A DNA stretch of 64,000 bases from Microbotryum silenes-acaulis. Taxonomy: Eukaryota; Basidiomycota; Microbotryomycetes; Microbotryales; Microbotryaceae. Positions 62,851-64,000 of the stretch are shown here, in pieces (position 1 is the stretch's first letter; each line of letters opens with the position of its first letter). Under the pieces are notes generated by a model. That model saw only the letters and a program-made list of their open reading frames with translations. It was not told where the DNA came from and did no database searches. The stretch is taken from NCBI GenBank assembly GCA_003665825.1, contig QPFY01000005.1, positions 558,001 to 622,000 on the forward strand, in the 5' to 3' direction. A program made the position numbers and the translations under genes.

Positions 62851-64000
62851 GATGAAGCCGTCGTCGCGTATATGCTTCAAGCTCTACCTCCCTCATACGA
62901 AATGCTCAAGCAAGCGATTAAGCTCAGTGAGAAGTGTTCGGTCGACTACGCTGTCAACCGACTCACCGACGAGTACAGTGAACGCAAGATCACTGGCAAA
63001 TACGACAAGTTACTCAAGAACGCGGGAGCGTTAGCGGTTCAACAAAGCACGCAAGTCAGGCGTGATCCGAACTGCATTTGTCGTGGCTGCAAGGGAACCG
63101 GTCATTACCAAATCGATCCAAGTACGATCCGAACTACAAGCGCGGTCGTAACAAGAACCACAACAAGAAGAAGAAGCAACATCAGCGCTCCAAGGGATCG
63201 ACGGATTCGGAGGACTCGGCTTCTTTTGCGTTGGCGGTCAAGTCTCTCGGGGAGAGCCATTCGCTTCAAATCAATGTCGCGAATAGGGTGTCACAGAAGG
63301 ACCAGAGTGAGATCTGGATACTGGACACCGGTGCAAGTCAGCACTACGTCGGCAACGCAAGTCTGCTTTCCGACCGTCAACTTCATGGAAGTCTGAACGT
63401 TCAAACTACGAGTGGTCAGGTAGTCCATTGTGACACGTATGGTACGAATCGCTTCAAGTTGAAGAGCGGGGCATCGCTCTCACTTTCGAAGGTCTACCAT
63501 CTCCCGGGTGCTCCGGTGAACCTTGTCTCGACTCGTGCTCTTTTCCGATCAGGAGCAAGTTGCGGATGGGAAGATGGCAGGGATGTCATGACGATCTCCA
63601 TCAACGGGCTTACCATAGCAAGAACGCTCAATGGTACCGGATATGCACTCGACTTTACGCGTATTGTCGAGGATCAAGCTCATGTCGCAACTCGTGCGAC
63701 AGTGGGAGCGCCTTTGATGGAATGGCATCGTCGCTACGGGCATGTGCCCGTGAGCTCAATCAAGGAGCTCGTCAAGTCAGGCGCTGTTGATGGATTAGTT
63801 CTCACCGATGAGAAGATCCACGACTGCGAGCCCTGCATCAGTTCCAAGTCTCGCGCATCGAAGTTCTCAGAGTCGGTTACTCAAGTCACCGACGTCCTTC
63901 AACGCGTATTCATGGACATCGGATTCATCGCAGAAGATCAAGTCGATTTTCAAGGTCGTAAGGCATACCTGGCTATTGTAGACCAGTACTCGACTGCGAA
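62851..64000 (+). mobile_element. Ty1/copia retrotransposon, copy 2 (5'-truncated; runs off window)
   Basis: Matches positions 45728-46877 of copy 1 with a constant offset of 17,123. I found no difference in the segments compared, and identical open frames occur in both on both strands. The sequence starts in the middle of gag ([18 protein letters not shown]), has the same frame change after the zinc knuckle as copy 1, the protease motif DTGASQHY and the start of integrase, and continues past the window edge. There is no LTR at its left end, so this is a truncated or recombined copy, or a product of template switching. Confidence 0.85.

Overview
The window looks like nuclear DNA of a basidiomycete fungus, probably a Pucciniomycotina (Microbotryomycetes-like) yeast or dimorphic species. 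The evidence is GC-rich coding sequence, dense short introns (about 65-105 nt, GTRNGT donors, CTGAC-type branch sites), and fungal gene families with basidiomycete-style architectures. The clade is inferred; no marker gene was compared.

Layout. 1.3-9.5 kb holds a head-to-head pair: molybdenum cofactor sulfurase (minus) and xanthine dehydrogenase (plus), an activating enzyme beside its client in purine catabolism. 10-22.7 kb is housekeeping: an amino-acid permease, exocyst subunit SEC10, N-terminal acetyltransferase NAA10, polyphosphate/VTC subunit VTC1, and exomer subunit CHS5. 22.7-30.6 kb is gene-poor. It has one weak hypothetical gene, a perfect 336-bp-arm inverted repeat, a second nested inverted repeat, a C19 tract and retroelement fragments including a LINE-type endonuclease piece. 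30.7-44.4 kb is again gene-dense: an unknown protein, exosome subunit RRP43, SMC5, peroxin PEX10, an RRM protein and COQ10.

From 44.8 kb the window becomes an accessory, transposon-rich region. It contains a Ty1/copia element with a 5' LTR, broken in the integrase by a foldback; a long, many-exon transposase-like gene of a family common in basidiomycetes; and an adjoining unrecognised multi-exon gene. Two tandem alpha/beta-hydrolase paralogues with an unusual nucleophile elbow follow (57.6-62 kb). The window ends in a second, 5'-truncated copy of the copia element that appears identical to the first over 1,150 bp.

Exon borders marked as exact were read by hand from splice sites, phase and protein-family motifs. 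Family assignments rest on motif recognition, without any database search.
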